The notes under the pieces were generated by a model. It saw only the letters and a list, made by a program, of their open reading frames with translations, was not told the origin of the DNA and ran no database searches. DNA of 64,000 bases, taken from the NCBI RefSeq assembly GCF_021018895.1, contig NC_079382.1, positions 15,233,501 through 15,297,500 of the forward strand. The letters run 5' to 3'. Source of the DNA: Seriola aureovittata (taxonomy: Eukaryota > Chordata > Actinopteri > Carangiformes > Carangidae). This document shows positions 13,070-26,100 of the stretch, piece by piece. The translations under genes were made by a program, and so were the position numbers. How positions within the stretch are numbered: the stretch's first letter is position 1; each line of letters opens with the position of its first letter.

Positions 13070-13228
13070 TGGGCCTGGTCCCGCCTCTTCCTCCCTGTCA
13101 GAGCGTTTGTTTTTATCCGCGGTGTCGCGCAGCTCGTCGTGGGGGAAGCGGTGGGCGTTCCTGCGTGTTCGTTAGCTGACTGTTGATGCTGAGAGGCTTT
13201 TCCTCGTTCACGACCAACAACTCTCCCG
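13070..13228 (+). promoter_or_regulatory. laptm4a: CpG-rich promoter / 5' UTR of laptm4a
   Basis: A local rise in G+C and CpG (for example 'atccgcggtgtcgcgcagct' and 'cgtcgtgggggaagcggtgg') directly before the first coding exon, in otherwise AT-rich sequence. No TATA box. This fits a housekeeping-type promoter. Confidence 0.5.
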
Positions 13229-13255
13229 ATGTTTCTCCCTACGCTTGTAGAGGAC

Positions 13256-16200
13256 ATGCATCATTTTAAGCCTAGTCGAGACCGACTGTACACCACCAGG
13301 TGTTGTGGATGTTGCCATGTCCGAACGGGGACCATCATCCTGGGAACATGGTACATGGTACGTAAAATGGTTGATGGAGGTTAGCACGCTAACGGAAGCT
13401 AGCACAACCAGTATCAGTTGTGTTAAGTTCGTTAAAGTAGGGAATTATATAATCAGCAACAACTAGGCAACATTAACAGCTTCCGAAGATGTATCGTGAT
13501 CATTATCATAAACTCTTATATGAGCTAAATGTTACTTTTTACTATTTAAAACAGTCATTACATGTCGACTTAACGGACACAGAACGCGCTAGCATTAGCA
13601 ATAACCTGCTATAATTCCGGGTTTGGCTAAATGCGTCTGTCCATAACTTCTGTCTAACTGTCTCACAACCTTGTAATTGTGGTTATAAAACCGACAACAG
13701 AAAATTGTGATCTATCCGTTCCTAACCATATGGGCTCTAAAAAATTTTTTAAATATGTGACTTTGGCTTGGATAGCACAGTAGCTAGCCGACCCCGGGCA
13801 GACGTGCTAACGTCACGGCTGTCAAATCATAACAGAAGAAGTTTCGTTAAGAGGAGATCCGCAGTAACATTCAATTCTATTAACATGACGCAGATTGTTG
13901 TTTAAAGGCATTTACTTTTCAATGTTATTGCGGGTTAAATTAGGAAGCGGTATTCGTTGGCACGCTGAAGCATCTGGCTGTTAGCTGCCGCTGTCCTAAG
14001 CACATTTTGTCCCTGCAGCTTCTCTAAACTCACAGCTGGATTAATCCCCTTCTCATTTCCCCACATCACATAACAGATGTTTCTGGTTTTTGTTGCGTTT
14101 TCAATGTGGCATGAGTTTTTTGCCAGCTGGACAATATTTGACACCACAATTTTCGCAGTGATTGTACAACACTCTAGGTTGTTTACAATTGACATTTCAA
14201 TCTGATACAACAATGACACCCAGACAAGCAGTTCCGAAGGGAGCAGGCTGGGCCATAAAGACCAGCTGTTACATTTAGGAGAGGCTGGTAATTTTTTTTA
14301 TTACTCAGAGAACTCCCATTTTACTTTGATTTTTGAGAATATTTACTCTTTTCGTTTGTGTTTGTTACTGTTGTTTAAATTCATGAGAAGAATCAAAAAT
14401 CCTCTGTTTGACTAAAGACTTTAAATCTAAGCCTATATACCTGGGTAGCTTGGATAGTTGTGAAAACAGTTGCTAAGAAAGCAGAACACAATCGCTGATA
14501 GATAATGTTACACCATAATTGCGGTGCAGGCAAGACTGCCTCTCTGTCCTTACTGGTTTGGGCAGTGCAAGACATAAATTATTTTACCCACTTGTACCAA
14601 GTGTTATTAGCACTTGAATTGGTACAGTAGTGTGTGATTGACACACTTAATCTCACAGTGTTTATTTTGTCTTCACCTAAATAACCAGGATTGAATCTCA
14701 CTAGAATTTTTTTTTATCTCAACTCTCTCCCTTTTGAAGTTGTCTGAATATGTAAAGCAGTAAACACAAATGACCTCCTCACTACACAATACTTTTCTGC
14801 AGTTAAATCCTGCATGATCAGACATTTGTTGCAGAAGGCATAGTTTTGTGCTGTTGTGAGTTGAATTGTTGAATATAATATAGGGTGTTGACCTTGTTGA
14901 ATAGCATTACACTCACATTTTCTTCCTTTTTAAGGCATCTTTAGCTCCACTTCTCAAAAGTTAGTTTCATGTTTAACCTCCTAGGACCTGGCGTCCACAT
15001 ATGTGGACCTCACATTTTTGGGTTCTCTAGACCACAATACTAACTTTTTCTCAACAAGGGCCTGGTGACCACATATGAGGATATTATACTGCCACTCAGT
15101 AATCGAAATTTAAAACTAATGTCCTCATATGTGGACATCATTTTTCTCAGGTCCCAATCCGCCTATATAGCACAGAATAGAGCTCGGGTCTTAGGAGGTT
15201 AAAGGGTTATTTCTGTTCATTTCTTTAAATAACACATTACATCATTTTTTACATAATAACCAATTATTCCCATGGCATACAAGTTTCATTTTCTTTCTTC
15301 CAAGTAACCATTGGTTTCACTTAATTATAATTCGTTTTCATAGTATTTAGAATTAGTTTGTTGTATAAATTTTATTTTATTTTTTCTATAATGTGCTGTA
15401 TCTTGTGAATGCAGTACATTTTAGCCTGAACAATGGAGTGTCCTTAAGTCCTGGAATGGTTCCTCCTCATGAATGTGTTCCCACATAATGATAAAGCTAA
15501 TTTAACTAAAAGGGTGATAAATTGTTCACTGTAGTATCTCATGCATGTCTCTGCAAGTAGATTTATGCACAATACTGACATGAACTGAAACCAGCTGTTT
15601 GGAAAAGAGGTATTTAAGCTAAAACATATTCCATTCTATTTTTTGAAAGTATTGTCAATTATGTTAAGGATACATCATTTTTAGTAGTTGATGTGCTAAA
15701 ATATGCAAAACCGCTGCTATAGTCTTTTTTTTTTGTAAAGCTTAAATCTCCCACTTCCTCTCCGCAGGTAGTCAACCTGTTGATGGGCATCCTGCTGACC
15801 GTAGCTGTGACCCACCCGGAGAACGTGCCCACCATCGACTTGCAGTATGAGGTCATTGACCATTACTTTGCCTCCAACAGGATGTCTGGTAAGCTGTGAA
15901 ATCTGCATAAGAATTACTGTATTGGCTAAAAAAGTCCATTGTAAAAACAATTACATTTTATTCACTATAACACATGTTTACACTAGAGCGTTTAATTAGT
16001 CAACCAACAAAAATTTAATCTGCAACTATTTTAATAATGGATTACTCACTAATGATATTTTTATAAGGAAAAATGCCAAAACTTCCCTGGATGCAGCTTT
16101 GCCAGTGTGAGGATTTGTTTCTCTTTCTCTCTTTTATGTAATTGGAAACAGAATATCTTGGGGTTTTGGACTATCTGTTGGGTAAAGCACTACATTAGAT

Positions 16201-19200
16201 TATGTCAATAAAGGCTCTTGGAAAATGGACAGAAGATGGGCAAATGGTCTGCAGATTAATCGATAATGAAATTGTCAGTTACACTCTTAATTTAATCAAA
16301 CACAACTCATTCTGTTATGCTTAGCCTTTGAATTCCACTGTGTCTTGATGATGATGATAAATTGCTCATTGAAACACCACTGAATAGATATTTTCTTCAT
16401 TGGATTTTTCATTGTGTAGCCACTTTTTCTTTATAGGGCCTTTCACTAACCCAGGGGCTGCTGTTATGCTGAAGTTGAACATGTGATTCATCTTCCACAG
16501 GGAGCACAACTCCCCAGTGACTGCTAAACAAAACTACCCATGAGGACAACAGAACATTGCTGTGCTGTTTACGTGCCGTCCGAAAATTTTGTTATTGGTG
16601 GGATGCCACTGGTGTCGCTCCTTTGTATTTCCTCAAGGATTTAAGTTTGTCTTAGGTGTTTGTATTTGTATGTGCCAGGGCAGGGCTGGCAGGACAGTGA
16701 GCGTTCCTTTCTTTCTAGATGGGGGTTGTTTTGTTAGTTGGCTTGGTGAAGGCGTCTTCATTTTTCTGAAACAGTGACTCAGCGGGATAGAAAGGGAAAC
16801 AACCACGGTGGGTTGACCTTCCCACAGCAGGCTCATGCCAGCACACAGGGCAGTGGAGGTTGTCCACAGCCTGCAGAGACAATGTTAGCATTCAGACTAG
16901 TTAAGTTGTCATTACTCCTGACTATAAGTGTGGTTTCATCAGGCTGCACTCATTGTATTCCACAATTCAGGACATGTTTAAAAGTTATTTATCGATCAAT
17001 CAATTGAAACAAACATGGTATTTTTACCAACTATAATATCAACTCTTCATATTTGATGGATGTCAGAGTTTAACCTTGTGTGAATTTTGTGTTCAGTGGC
17101 CTAGAGATGAGTTCCAGAAAGTCTTCTGACATTTTCATCCATTGATGTACAAATTGTTCCACTTGAGCAACTGAACAACAGAGAAGTGTGTCTGCACCGC
17201 ATTGCTGCAGTAGCTTTCTCATAAGCAACATCTCTTCTGTGCAACAGGCAGAACAGTTTGAGGAAGTGAGAGACTGAGCGATGGAGGGAAAAGAGGATAT
17301 GAAAGGCAGGCCTTTTAATTATCTCATACTGAGTTTCATTGCAGCCGAGAGGGAGAGGCTTAATGCTCCCAGTTGGCCTTTAAAACAGAGTTGACTGGAA
17401 AGAGGAGCCCTGGAGGCTGTTGACTTACACTATATGCAAATTACAGCTGCCTCAAAGAGCACAAGCAAACATCCATTCATCCACACTCACTATACATTTG
17501 CATTGCGTATACAAGGCTAAAGCTGAAATAAAATTATAATAAATCTTGCCTGCATGTGGTGATGTTGTTTGTTGTCACTTTGTCTCATACAGAGAATGCC
17601 TGTGTTGGATTTGCCATCTCTCTGCTGATGCTCACTATCAGTGCCATGATGGTGTATGGAGCCATTACTGTAAGTGTGCACTGTAGATATGGTGCCTTCT
17701 TAAAAATTCTCTTTTGACAACATGCACTTAATTTAAAGGACTGTCATGGCTTCTTATGCAAATCTGTAATCCAAAATTATGCTGTATAAAGAGTATTGCT
17801 TTCAAGTTGTATAATAATAGCACCACAGTGAGTAACAGGAAATACCAAAGCACCCTCCTCTTTTTTTTTTTTTTTTTAACTACAGTACATTTTAGCTGAA
17901 TGTTTAAAAGAATCTTGCTGCAGTGGGGGTGTAGCGCTCAATGCTATGTTCTCACTGCCTTTCATCTTTACCTCACAGGCCTGCCTGATGGCATCAAGAC
18001 TTACAGGTTTGGTAGCCTTTTGACGTGGACCTGCATTGCGCTGCTAGTTGGGATGATTGCACAGTTAAATTATGGCACACATCTGCCAGCTTTGTACACT
18101 GTCCATGCCGGTTATTTATGCTTTAGCTGTGCAACTATTTGCTCCTGGACAAATGTAGCAGATACCCTTTTTAGTATAGCGTGGTGGTGCAGAGTGTGCT
18201 GGTGTAGAGTCCTAGTGAAATGCCCCTCAATGTTTATAAATGCCAAAGATATTCACTACTTTGCTACATAAAGTATAAATGAAGAGTGAAGTAGATTTTT
18301 GTCAAGGCTGGAGTATACTGTGCTTTTGGTAGAAAAATCACCCAGAATACCTGTAGAGTTTCTTTTGAAGTGACTAAGTAAAAGGACTGCTCTGCGGATT
18401 TTTTCAACCATCTCTATGTATTTGTTACATTTTAGCAAATATACACTTTACAGAGTCAGCTCTTCCCATTTCTGTGGGCAAGCTGTCTTCGTTTATCCCA
18501 AACCACATCTGAAGGTGCCGTCACATCCTGAGCAGTAGGAAAAAAAGTTTTCAATCTCGGAACACTCAAGATTTAAACCAAGAAAGCCAAGTTTAGATTG
18601 TTATTCTTGAGAAGCTAAGTATTCGTTGCTGCTCAGGATGTGAGTCCATCCTCAGGATTTGTAGATGTCATTAAAATGTCTAAAAGTGACTTTGTAGAGT
18701 AGAGTACTTGCTTTATCTTATACATTTCCATAAATTTTCAAACGAGAAATCCGTGATTTTAATCATGGTAACAATCCGGTCATCTGTCAATGGTGTCATA
18801 TCGCCTTTGTGCATGCATCGTACATACATACATACATACATACATACATTTTTTAGATCTTAGTTGTCCTAACTATATATTTTAACTGGATTAAGGATTT
18901 TAGTCATCGGACATCTGGATCATAAGTTATCAGAGAAACAAGTTGAGCAAACATTAGTGTCGGCTCAACTCCCAGTCCCCCCCAAGACATCCTCTGCTCG
19001 CTGAACAGTGTCAGAGAAATACTGATTTTTAACGTTAAACTGCTTTATTCAATGTTTTACTAGTTTTAATCCCCTGTTTCATTTGTTTTGGAGAGGAGGA
19101 GGAGACCTCTTTGGATAATTCCAATAGTGCCAAAACCTCCTGAATGACAGACACTGAAGGAATCCTAACCAGGAACCTCACGATATCACCAAACCAAGTT

Positions 19201-21117
19201 TTTTATTTTTGATTTGATTGCGAGACGCCACAGCGGCAGTAGTTACAAGCTGTACGCTTAATAAAAGCTAACCACATTAAATTGAAACAAATGTGTAGAG
19301 ATGAGGTTGAAATAAAATGCAACATGGTTCTTTTTTTATCTTAAATCAGATCACCCCAATTGGTTAGTTATTCTTCTGCACCTGTTTCTGATTTCTTGTC
19401 TCTGATTTCTTCAGCATCGTGATGGATGGCTGATCCCGTTTTTCTGCTACCAGCTGTTTGACTTTGCTCTGAGCTGCCTGGTGGCCATCAGTTCTCTCAC
19501 CTACCTACCCAGGATCAAGGACTACCTGGACCAGCTGGTCAGTCCCAGCAGCCCACACTCTTGATATTTCCAGACTCAATGACACGACTCAATCACACTA
19601 CCCCTCCTGTGTTAGTTTTACCTCAGAGAACCATGACACAGTCTACATATTGGAGAATACAGTTTTATAACCAATTGCCAATTGTTTCGTAGGATTTTAA
19701 TGTGAATCTTATGTTCCTACACATTAACTAATTGTTTCCTTCTAAAAAAGGACACTGTTTTTAGAGTATGATTCCACATTTAAAGAAACCGAGGAGAACA
19801 ATGGGGGAAATGCAAATGAGCTGCTGACTATGCAGTTGTCAAGTCCCTTAAACTAATTACGAAAACAGTCAGCAGCAAACTACATTGTTTCCTCAGCCCC
19901 AAATCCCCACAGAAATCATCAGTTTTTTTGCTTATTAGTTCAGTGGTAGTATTGATGGTGATGTGAGTTGAATAAGTATGAAGAGGTTTTATTGATTATC
20001 TGACTTTGTCTGTTCTTTTCATCCTCAGCCGGATTTCCCGTACAAGGATAACCTCCTCTCTCTGGACTCCAGCTGCCTGCTGCTCTTTGTGTTGGTCTTC
20101 TTTGCCTTCCTGATCATCCTCAAGGTGAAACTATTGGTTATTCACAGTAAAGCCTGGTTTACTCAGTATTGGTTTATTTAATTTATGTCCTCCTAAAGCA
20201 AACAAATATAAAAAGGAATGAAATATAGTAAAATGAGAAAACTGATAATAATTGCCTGTCTGTGCGTTCAGTAAAGGGGTGAATTCAAGACATGGTTTGC
20301 AGAGCTAGGCTATGGCTAACATTTTTCTGTGTACTAACAACACTGGAGCTGTCATATTTACATTTTTCTGGTTTATTTAACGTGTAGGAATTCAAAAAAC
20401 AAGGAGTTGTGGTTTAGCAAATCGAAGGATTGAAGCTATTTACTGATGGTTTAATTACTCTAAAAATCCAAATACAATCTTATGTCTGTTTTGCAGGCTT
20501 ACCTGATCAACTGTGTGTGGAACTGCTACAAGTACATCAACAACAGGAACATGCCAGAGATTGCTGTCTACCCTGCCTTTGAGACCCCTCCCCAGGTACG
20601 AAATCTACCTGTGATGCCCTGTGATTGACCATTAAGGTTTTTATCAGGAGCATCTAATGTCACGATAAGGCACTGGACACAGATGCAGCAATGTGTGATG
20701 TTTAAGTGTAGCCAGCAGGTGGCATGCTGTCCACACGCAAAGGTCTGAAAAGCCACATTAGCCTATTCTATTGCTGCAGCCTAATAAAGTCATTGTGCGG
20801 AAGAGGGTTAATCCAAAAGCAGAACAGAGTCATCTATCGTAAACTGCTAATCATTTTGTCATTGTTATTGTGGGATTTTTACTTTAGTGATTATTGTAAA
20901 GATTGTTTTATCACCCGGCCCTACAGTGAAGCACACATTTTTTGTAGTGGTGTACCAACACAACCTTATGATGTGTGTGCACCCTTGTTCCTCTGCTCAG
21001 AAACATCTTTAATCTTTAACATTTTTTTCCCTTTCTCTCCAGTACATCCTGCCCACTTACGAGATGGCAATGAAGATGCCAGAGAAGGAACCTCCTCCTC
21101 CTTACATGCCTGCTTAA
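13256..21117 (+). CDS. laptm4a: Lysosomal-associated transmembrane protein 4 alpha
   Basis: Four-span membrane protein of late endosomes and lysosomes, implicated in transport of small molecules and in sorting through Nedd4-type ubiquitin ligases. Seven exons: 13256-13357, 15768-15888, 17593-17669, 19415-19537, 20029-20124, 20497-20595, 21043-21117, giving 230 residues (human about 233). Seen: the N-terminal [19 protein letters not shown], hydrophobic spans near residues 26-50, 78-100, 105-128 and 152-180, the conserved [20 protein letters not shown] loop, and a C-terminal tail with PPQY and PPPPY motifs, the ligands for WW domains. An in-frame upstream ATG at 13229 would add nine residues; I chose 13256 because [15 protein letters not shown] aligns with the start region of the family. 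Confidence 0.96.
14973..15202. mobile_element. piggyBac-type MITE in laptm4a intron 1
   Basis: About 230 bases bounded by TTAA on both sides (14973-14976 and 15199-15202), with inverted ends CCTCCTAGGACC / GGTCTTAGGAGG. TTAA target duplication is the signature of piggyBac elements. The inside contains a perfect 16-base palindrome GTCCACATATGTGGAC near 14992-15007 and two diverged relatives of it (near 15068 and 15120). It has no coding capacity. Confidence 0.75.
15985..16290. repeat. Copy of the fish repeat ending in 'gattaatcgataatgaaa'
   Basis: Starts near 'gtttaattagtcaaccaac' and ends near 'gcagattaatcgataatgaa', with 'tcttggggttttggacta' in the middle, a family I recognise from many teleost genomes. 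Three more copies or fragments occur in this window (about 37580, 47060 and 63105). The rest of intron 2 (to 17592) and intron 3 (17670-19414) shows no other structure except a TACA run. Confidence 0.5.
18821..18849. repeat. (TACA)n microsatellite in laptm4a intron 3
   Basis: About seven perfect tetranucleotide units. It lies in the middle of a 1.7-kb intron with no other feature. Confidence 0.9.
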
Positions 21118-21141
21118 GCACCAGCACCAGTTGTTGCCAAA

Positions 21142-21153
21142 ACGCACGCACGC

Positions 21154-21238
<85 letters not shown>

Positions 21239-21245
21239 CACACAC
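21142..21245. repeat. (CA)n microsatellite in the laptm4a 3' UTR
   Basis: Begins with mixed CGCA units, then a long pure CA run to about 21233, starting 25 bases after the laptm4a stop codon. It is part of the transcribed 3' UTR, so length changes would alter the mRNA. Confidence 0.95.
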
Positions 21246-21438
21246 CCATATGCATTCCTACGTTCCCTCACTAAACCTTTCTGAACACCATTACGCCCTT
21301 ATCCCCTCCCCTGACCTACTGTGTATGTGTAAGGCCACTGAAGACGCTTTGTTCAACCCTACCCGGCTCGCTGTATTTCTATAGACTGTCTATAGAAGTG
21401 TGAGAGGAGGAAGGTGGGAAAGATAGAGATCTGTGTGA

Positions 21439-22129
21439 AATAAATGAATGAATGTGATGACTGAAAAGCAACGGAAGCTACCAGCCCATTTCCCCTCTGG
21501 CCTTTTTTATGTCTTAGTAAAAGGGATACATGTGAAAATTTAATTAAATTGCTTGAAATGCTCTCATCAATCCAGCACCATCCTATCTATAGATTGATAT
21601 ATGAAGTGTTAAAAAAAATATTATGACAATCCACTTATTATAGCTCTTTATTGTTGAATTGTTATTTTTTCCCTGATTATTAATATCTAGACTATTCGTT
21701 CTCAGTCTTGAATGGAGTCTGTAGCTCTTTTTTGTCTGTTATTTATTTAGCTTTGCTGTGGTTCAGTTCACGCACCGCCCCCACCCCACCCCCCTGCAAA
21801 CATTTTCATCACTCTCTGCTGCCCTGATGTGTTAGCAAAGCTAGTGATCAGTTTTCCAGCTGAGTCTGAAAGCGAGAGAAAGAAACAGCAGTGGGCACTG
21901 ATGGTGGATCATTGCCTCTGCTTCCTTCTCACCTAACATCTGGAGCAAACGGCTAGTCTTGTGAACATAAGTAGTTGCATGCTTATCAAACCCCCCACAC
22001 CCCATTACTTTACTGGTAATATGATTTTATCCTAGTGGAAACACATTTGACTTCAATAAACATTTCAGAACATTTATATCTCCAGTTGACTTTTGTTCAT
22101 GTCAGATATGCTGAAGTAAATTCAATAAA
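21439..22129 (+). terminator. laptm4a: Poly(A) signals of laptm4a
   Basis: AATAAA hexamers at 21439-21444, 22055-22060 and 22124-22129. Which is used cannot be told from sequence; three would give 3' UTRs of roughly 0.3 to 1.0 kb. From 22130 to the matn3 start nothing else is seen. Confidence 0.5.
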
Positions 22130-23154
22130 GAGATTAATAGCAAAGTAGGTATGTGTTGTGTTGTTGACAAAAACAAATCTCAGCTCAAGCTCAAACTTTT
22201 TAGTTTGCACGGTTGTCATGGAAATAGAAATGTTCAAATGTTCATTTCTTGGCAGACTTTTCATTCATGTTGGCTGAAAAGTAGCTGTTCTGATATTAAA
22301 TGGACCTTGAGATGAAATTGTTTTTTTTCAACTGCTGCTTCCAAGACTAAACTATGAAGATCAAATCTTCTAATGTCATTGGGAAGTGAGGATGAAAGCT
22401 GTACAAGTGTTGTCTACCATGTACTTTAACCATAGTAATAATGTAGGTCAAAATAAATGCATGTGAAAGGCGTTTGGCTTTTCAAGAAGTTCACAAGGTA
22501 GAATTACCTTTAGTCAGAGGGGAAAAAAACTGATTATACAATATAAAGTCTGATATAAAACATGTTTAGGCCTCATTATTCTTTTTTAAGTGGTTTGACC
22601 TATAATTTGAAATTCCACCCCAAATTTTAGTTGTTTTTTTTTTTGTTTGTTTGTTTTTTTTAGCATTTACATCTTCATGAAAAAAAAATGTATTATTGAG
22701 GAGTTAATTTTATTTAATATGTTAAAACCAGTCATTACAAACACTGAGGTCTTTTTGGTTTCAGAATTTCTTACATCTCTGAGTGGTACTGGGGAGGCTT
22801 TAGCTCTGTATTTCTGAAATCCTGGCTCCACCCTTGATCACAATGAGGAAATCAGCTTTTCAGAAATAAATGAGGCAATTGAAGAAAGGGGGAAAAATAT
22901 CTATAAAGTTATAAAGCTCCCCCAGACTGCAGATTAGGATAGATTATTTAAATCTTTTTGTATAAAGTCCTCCACATACCATTGTTTACCGTGGCCTGCA
23001 GGTCATGTCCCACCTTTGGATTGGGTCGACAGTTTGACGTGTTGCACTGAGAGCTCCTCATATGAGGGGGCGGTCAGACCCCTGCTGAGCTGAGCAGGAC
23101 CCTCAGAGACAGAGCACAGACACTGGACAGACCACCAGAAGACTCTGTGCAGAT

Positions 23155-26100
23155 ATGATGAAGTCTTTCCCCTGGAGCCTCTTGTACTGCGCTTCCCTGC
23201 TGCTGTCTGATGTACTGGGCACATATCACCTCAATGCAGGAGATCCTCACCTGATAGCTGCACAAAGCTACGCTCAAACCAGGAATAACGGTCGACCACC
23301 ACTCAGGACCCTGAATCCAGCAAGTAAGTTTTACTGAAGTCTCTAAAATACTTTTTTACTCTTGCTGAAAAGACAGTTTCAGCCAGTAGCTTCTGGTACT
23401 GGTGGAAGAAATGAAGTAAAATGACCACAGTAAAAAAAAAAAAAAACACCAGAGCTGAAAAGTAACAAAGTACATTTACTCAAGTATTGTACTTAGGTAA
23501 TTACAGGTGCTTGTAATTTACTTGAGTATTTCTATCCTACAGCATTCTTCTGCTCAACAGAGAGAAATACTCTCTTCACTTAACTGATTTTATTTTCATT
23601 TAAGATTCATAAGATAAGTGAAAAGGATTATTATAAGTTTAAATACACTGTTAAAAATTAGCTAGTTGGGACCCCTCGACAAGTTTCAGACATGTATGTC
23701 ATCAAATAAATTATCCAATATTTAAAAAAAAAAAAGCTAAAATTAGATTGAAGACAAAATGAATACAAATTTGTGCAGCAGTACATTAATCATCTTCCGA
23801 CCCCTCAGATTTATGGTGTGTCCCTGTGGAAGGGCTCGATCCTTACGTCGAGGTCAACTGGACAAAGTAGCTCCACCTCAACCATCTGCAACAATACAAT
23901 TCTACTTGTGCATCAATCAGTATTAACAATCTAATAATGTTCTATGTAGTAATATAGTATATAATATATAATAATATCAGTCACAGAGGTTTGATTTTTC
24001 TGCAGAACGAGTACTTTTACTGGTATTATACTCGTACTATACTTCTGTACTTTGACTTGAGTGCAGAACTTTTACTTGTGTTGCTACTATAACTTGTGTA
24101 ACATATAAAACTTATGACTTCACCACTGAAAAACACTGATGAGTAAAAGTTCTGCTTTCAAAATTGTGCTTAAGTAAAGTTCAAAGGTTCAGCAAAGTAG
24201 AAAGTACCCTTAATGCAGAAGAATGTCCCTGTCAGTATTTATTAGTTTACAGTATACTAAAGTATATGATATATTTACAGCATGTGTAAGCAGCATTTTA
24301 ATGTAATATCACAACGGTGCGTACTTTAACCTCTTTATGTACTGTTTGCTGGTTTAATTTACAACAATGCATCATATTCAATGAACTCATCATTGGTTTT
24401 GCATATAAAATATTATCCTGTAAAGTAACTGTAATTGTAGTGGAGTTAAAAGTTCAACATTTCCCTCTTTAATGTAGTTAAGTTGAATTATAAGGTAGAA
24501 GTACTAAAGCAAAGGAAAAGCAGCTGAAAACTGTTCTTGAGTTAATGTACTTTCTTATATTTAAACACTGCTTTCTGGCCACATTATACGTGTTGAAGTC
24601 TCTTGTCAAAAGTTTGTTTCCATAAGAATAATGCAAATTGTTTTGTAATGTAAGTCAGTCAGTTTTTGCTGATTACACTTTTAGACAGTTACTTTTGGAT
24701 GTTAATATTAAAGCCTTGTAAGACCAGATATTTCATCTTTCAATAATTTAATCTAACCAACAGTATAACAACAAGATTTTATACTTTTCTCAAGCACAAC
24801 ATGCATGAAATCTAAATTCTCGACTGGGGTTTTCACAAGCACTGTACAGTACAATTGAAACCAACCAGGTGGCTGAATGTACACTCATGCTTTAACTAAT
24901 CATTTGTCTGTGCTCCCAAGAAAGCAAAAGTGAATGTTATATATTTCACAACAACTTTCTACACAGAGTCATCTTACACAGCTTTCCTGTTTGTCGTCTT
25001 TCAACCTACTAATGTTCTCTATCACTTTTCCTTTCTGGTGGCCCTGTAGTTCACAGAAGTGACTACACGTATAGAGGAGGGTATCACTACCACTACCAGC
25101 CACCAAGGATCCCTCCACCGGTAGTGTATCGACCTATTCCTCTATCTCCACCAGTGACTTACCACAGACCCTCCGTCCCCATGCCACCCTATCACCACAG
25201 GTTCACAGGGCCACAAACACACCACATATACAAAGGTCTATCTCCACCTGTAGCTTACCATCAACATCAAAGGGTCAAAGGCCCGTTTCATTACAAAGTA
25301 AAAGGTCCGTGCCCAATAAAGTCAGACCCCACAGTACCAACAGCACCTGTGGTACACCTTCCTACCATCATCCCAACTCTACCAGAGCCGACACTGCCGC
25401 CAACTCTCCCAGCAACTACAGCGGCACCGCTGACAACCATCATCCCAGTGGTGGTGACCGCAGAGCCGCCAGTGGAGACCCCCGCTCCTGTGACGCTACC
25501 GGTCAGTACCCAAAGCGGCCCCATCACCACCGTCAGTCCTGTGGAGACAGGTAGAATATTACCAGTCAGGTTTTGCTTCCCAACATAAACCAATGCTCCT
25601 CAATGCTTTCCAGATCTCTTTGTGTCAGTTTAGAAACTAGGTGCTTAAACCAGATGTCACTTCATTTAACGGAATAAATCGACATGTTGAGGAATACACT
25701 TATTCTCTTTCTTGCTGAGAATTAGATGAGAAGATTGATACCACTCTCTTATCTGTCTGTTAAATAAAGCTACTGCCAGTAGTTGGTTAGATTAGCTTAG
25801 CATAAAAACTGGAAACCAAGCTTCCGTCCTACCAACCGGCATGTAACTATGTGATACTTAATATGCTAGATACTTCCTGGTTAAATAAAGTTTAAATAAC
25901 AAAAAAAGAAAAAGAAGACAGACATGAGAGTGGATAAATATGCTGATAAGGGTATTTCCCAAAATGTTGAATTGCTTTAAAGCAGATAGCCCAATAATCA
26001 GACTGAATGTCTGTTTTGATCATTTCATATTCATCCTTTAATTTCCGCAGCTACAAAAGAAGGCCACTTTGAAACAGTTATTTGAAGCATCAACTAAAAC

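Noticed and set aside
20966..21271. Long open frames across the CA repeat on both strands
   Set aside because: They are translations of a dinucleotide repeat in the laptm4a 3' UTR.
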